Shown here piece after piece: positions 6,026-8,043 of a stretch of 8,043 nucleotides of DNA; the stretch's first letter is position 1, and each line of letters opens with the position of its first letter. The stretch comes from Sediminibacterium sp. (GTDB taxonomy: Bacteria; Bacteroidota; Bacteroidia; Chitinophagales; Chitinophagaceae), in contig JAOASV010000197.1 of the NCBI GenBank assembly GCA_030158535.1, positions 1 to 8,043 of the forward strand, given 5' to 3'. The position numbers and the translations under genes were made by a program. Below the pieces are notes generated by a model. That model did no database searches and was not told the origin of the DNA. It saw nothing but the letters and a program-made list of their open reading frames with translations.

Positions 6026-6656
6026 AGTATGTGGCATTACTAGTGTAGAAGAGGCCCTTGCTTTATATAAAGAAGGGGTTAACTATATTGGATTTATATT
6101 TTATCCAGCGTCAAAGCGCTATGTTTTAAATAAGCTTACGCTTGAACAAATAAAGAATCTTCAAATGCCTGGTGTTTTAAAAGTAGGGGTTTTTGTTAAT
6201 GAACCAATGGAAAATGTGATAGCGACAGCAGATGCTGCAGGACTCGATATGGTGCAACTACATGGAGATGAAACATCTAATTATTGCAAAGAAATGGCCA
6301 ATCACTATCCGGTTATTAAAGCATTTAGAATTTCAGAAACAGATGATGTGGCTTATAAAATTTCTGAATATTTAGAAGAGGTGGATTATTTACTATTTGA
6401 TACCGCTTCTAGTGTGTATGGCGGATCAGGCATTTCATTTGATTGGACTAAACTTGCAAGTGCTGTTATACAAAAGCCTTATTTTTTAAGTGGTGGCATT
6501 GGGCCTGACGATGTTTCTAAAATAACTTCATATGTTACATCAGATGCGGCAGGAAATTGCATCGCAGTAGATGTTAACAGTAAGTTTGAAACGGCGCCCG
6601 GACAAAAAAACATACAATTATTACAATCTTTTATTCCAACTATTAAATCCCTTTAA
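6015..6656 (+). CDS. trpF: Phosphoribosylanthranilate isomerase
   Basis: TrpF performs the Amadori rearrangement of phosphoribosylanthranilate, supplying the substrate of TrpC. I take the ATG at 6015, which gives 213 aa starting MKIKVCGIT as in the family. A GTG two codons upstream (6009) is in frame but adds nothing. The general-base cysteine is Cys6 in KVCGIT and the expected general acid is Asp129 in LLFDT. QLHGDE lies at 81-86, GGSG at 136-139 and LSGGIGPDDV at 158-167. The terminal phosphate-binding strand is AVDVNSKFETAPGQKN at 184-199. The start lies inside the last codons of trpC (11-nt overlap), and its stop shares a base with the trpB start (TAATG), so it is probably translated in a coupled chain. 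Confidence 0.96.
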   Translation: MKIKVCGITSVEEALALYKEGVNYIGFIFYPASKRYVLNKLTLEQIKNLQMPGVLKVGVFVNEPMENVIATADAAGLDMVQLHGDETSNYCKEMANHYPVIKAFRISETDDVAYKISEYLEEVDYLLFDTASSVYGGSGISFDWTKLASAVIQKPYFLSGGIGPDDVSKITSYVTSDAAGNCIAVDVNSKFETAPGQKNIQLLQSFIPTIKSL

Positions 6657-7849
6657 TGATGCAACAAACATTTACAAATCCAAACGAGCATGGTTATTAC
6701 GGAGATTTTGGAGGTGCCTTTATTCCTGAAATGTTATTTGCAAATGTTGCACAACTTAAAAGCCAGTATTTACAAATAATGGATGACGAGGATTTTAAAA
6801 TGGAGGTGAACGATCTTTTGCACCATTATGTGGGTAGACCAACACCTTTATTTTTAGCTAAACGTTTAAGTGCGCAGTATGGTACAACCATCTATTTAAA
6901 AAGAGAAGATTTATGCCACACAGGTGCGCATAAGATTAACAATACCATTGGTCAAATAATACTTGCACAAAAGCTGGGAAAAACGCGCATCATTGCAGAA
7001 ACAGGTGCAGGACAACATGGTGTTGCAACGGCCACAGTTTGTGCCTTAAAAGGCATGGAATGTATCGTGTACATGGGTGAAAAAGATATTGAAAGACAGG
7101 CGCCCAATGTAGCACGAATGCGCATGCTTGGTGCAACAGTTGTGCCAGCTACAAGTGGTAGTAAAACGCTTAAAGATGCCACCAATGAAGCCATCAGAGA
7201 TTGGATCAATAATCCTACCGATACCCATTATATTATTGGTAGCGTTGTAGGCCCACATCCTTATCCCGATATGGTGGCACGTTTTCAAAGTGTGATTAGT
7301 GCAGAAATTCGTAAACAATTATTAGTACAAACAGGTACTGAACTTCCTACACATGTAATTGCTTGTGTGGGTGGGGGTAGTAATGCTGCTGGTGCTTTTT
7401 ACCATTTCTTAGAAGAATCGTCAGTGCAAATTATAGCGGTAGAAGCGGCAGGCCACGGTGTACAAACGAGTATGAGTGCTGCCACTACACAATTAGGTAC
7501 GCCCGGTATTTTACACGGTAGTAAAAGCTTATTAATGCAAACACCTGATGGACAGGTGATAGAGCCACATAGTATTTCGGCTGGGTTAGATTATCCTGGT
7601 ATTGGCCCAATGCATGCTAACTTGTATACATCAGGTAGAGGTTTGTTTTTAAGTGCAACAGATGATGAAGCGATGGATGCTGCCTTTCATGTTAGTAAAA
7701 CAGAAGGTATTATTCCTGCCTTAGAAACAGCGCACGCTTTTGCTGCACTTGATCAAATAAAGTGGAAGCCAACTGATACGGTTGTTATTTGTTTGAGTGG
7801 AAGAGGCGATAAAGATTTATCTACGTACATGCAAAAATTAGATTCATGA
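6656..7849 (+). CDS. trpB: Tryptophan synthase beta chain
   Basis: TrpB is the PLP-dependent subunit that condenses indole, channelled from TrpA, with serine to give tryptophan. It has 397 aa from the ATG at 6656, which shares its A with the trpF stop. An ATG immediately after it at 6659 is an equal candidate start. Motifs are GYYGDFGGAFIPEML (residues 13-27), GRPTPL (60-65), LKREDLCHTGAHKINN (81-96, with the PLP lysine Lys93), AETGAGQHG (114-122, catalytic Glu115), the phosphate cup GGGSNA (239-244), SAGLDYPGIGP (308-318, Asp311 at the domain-communication position) and SGRGDKD (381-387, Ser381 near the PLP ring nitrogen). It is the classical TrpB1 type expected next to TrpA. It overlaps trpA by four bases (ATGA). 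Confidence 0.98.
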   Translation: MMQQTFTNPNEHGYYGDFGGAFIPEMLFANVAQLKSQYLQIMDDEDFKMEVNDLLHHYVGRPTPLFLAKRLSAQYGTTIYLKREDLCHTGAHKINNTIGQIILAQKLGKTRIIAETGAGQHGVATATVCALKGMECIVYMGEKDIERQAPNVARMRMLGATVVPATSGSKTLKDATNEAIRDWINNPTDTHYIIGSVVGPHPYPDMVARFQSVISAEIRKQLLVQTGTELPTHVIACVGGGSNAAGAFYHFLEESSVQIIAVEAAGHGVQTSMSAATTQLGTPGILHGSKSLLMQTPDGQVIEPHSISAGLDYPGIGPMHANLYTSGRGLFLSATDDEAMDAAFHVSKTEGIIPALETAHAFAALDQIKWKPTDTVVICLSGRGDKDLSTYMQKLDS

Positions 7850-8043
7850 CAAGATTAAAAAAGCTATTTGATACCAAGTCGTCAAAAGTATTAAACGTAT
7901 ACTGCACGGCAGGTTATCCAACACTGGATAGTACGCTACCGATCATTACTGCACTCGAAAATAATGGTGCTGATTTAGTAGAAATAGGTATGCCTTATTC
8001 AGACCCACTAGCGGATGGGCCCGTGATACAAGAAAGTGGTGCT
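7846..8043 (+). CDS. trpA: Tryptophan synthase alpha chain, 5' part only
   Basis: The first 66 codons of TrpA are visible before the window ends. TrpA cleaves indole-3-glycerol phosphate to indole and glyceraldehyde 3-phosphate and sends the indole through a tunnel to TrpB. The family signature EIGMPYSDPLADGPVIQ is at residues 46-62. Glu46 and Asp57 match the two catalytic acids, with the same 11-residue spacing as in the Salmonella enzyme. The preceding CTAGYP at 20-25 is the usual first barrel strand. The ATG overlaps the trpB stop as ATGA. The frame is intact as far as it can be seen. Confidence 0.97.
   Translation, partial: MTRLKKLFDTKSSKVLNVYCTAGYPTLDSTLPIITALENNGADLVEIGMPYSDPLADGPVIQESGA

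Noticed and set aside
1..8043. A novel gene system, mobile element, CRISPR array or phage region
   Set aside because: Every gene belongs to a known metabolic family with intact motifs, and spacing and composition look uniform. No direct repeats, insertion-sequence ends or tRNA were seen.

Overview
The window is a compact, AT-rich stretch of bacterial chromosome with every gene on the + strand. It most likely comes from a member of the Bacteroidota, possibly the Chitinophagaceae/Sphingobacteriia side of the phylum. The evidence is near-absence of Shine-Dalgarno sequences, a TAnnTTTG-type promoter box, the family flavour of the proteins (for example the heptose-kinase-like PfkB tail and the TrpD variant motif), and the trpEGDCFBA gene order. 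The genus cannot be fixed from the sequence alone.

Region 1 (1-2076) is the end of an upstream gene cluster: the 3' end of a PfkB/RfaE1-type kinase of the ADP-heptose (LPS core) pathway, a plant-type isoaspartyl peptidase/L-asparaginase, and ispD (methylerythritol-phosphate isoprenoid pathway). Spacings of 14 and 0 nt suggest co-transcription. The three share no single pathway.

Region 2 (2077-2252) is a 176-nt non-coding interval and the most informative part of the window. It holds a Bacteroidota-style promoter and a 19-codon leader ORF with three consecutive Trp codons. It also holds a strong intrinsic terminator just before trpE. An upstream copy of the terminator's 3' arm core (TCGGGG), lying inside the leader ORF, can act as an antiterminator strand. 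This is a complete ribosome-mediated tryptophan attenuator. The promoter position suggests that the leader ORF starts at or within a few nucleotides of the RNA 5' end, so it may be translated from a leaderless transcript.

Region 3 (2253-8043) is a full trp operon in the order trpE-G-D-C-F-B-A, with trpA cut by the window end. From trpG onward the genes are joined by overlaps or a 1-nt gap, which suggests translational coupling. Together the products take chorismate to tryptophan: TrpE/TrpG make anthranilate, TrpD makes phosphoribosyl-anthranilate, TrpF and TrpC make indole-glycerol phosphate, and TrpA/TrpB make tryptophan. All catalytic motifs checked are intact. The visible products use only six Trp residues in about 1,930 codons, against three in the 19-codon leader.

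I found no mobile element, CRISPR array, tRNA, rRNA or unknown gene system here. The attenuator architecture is the real point of interest.
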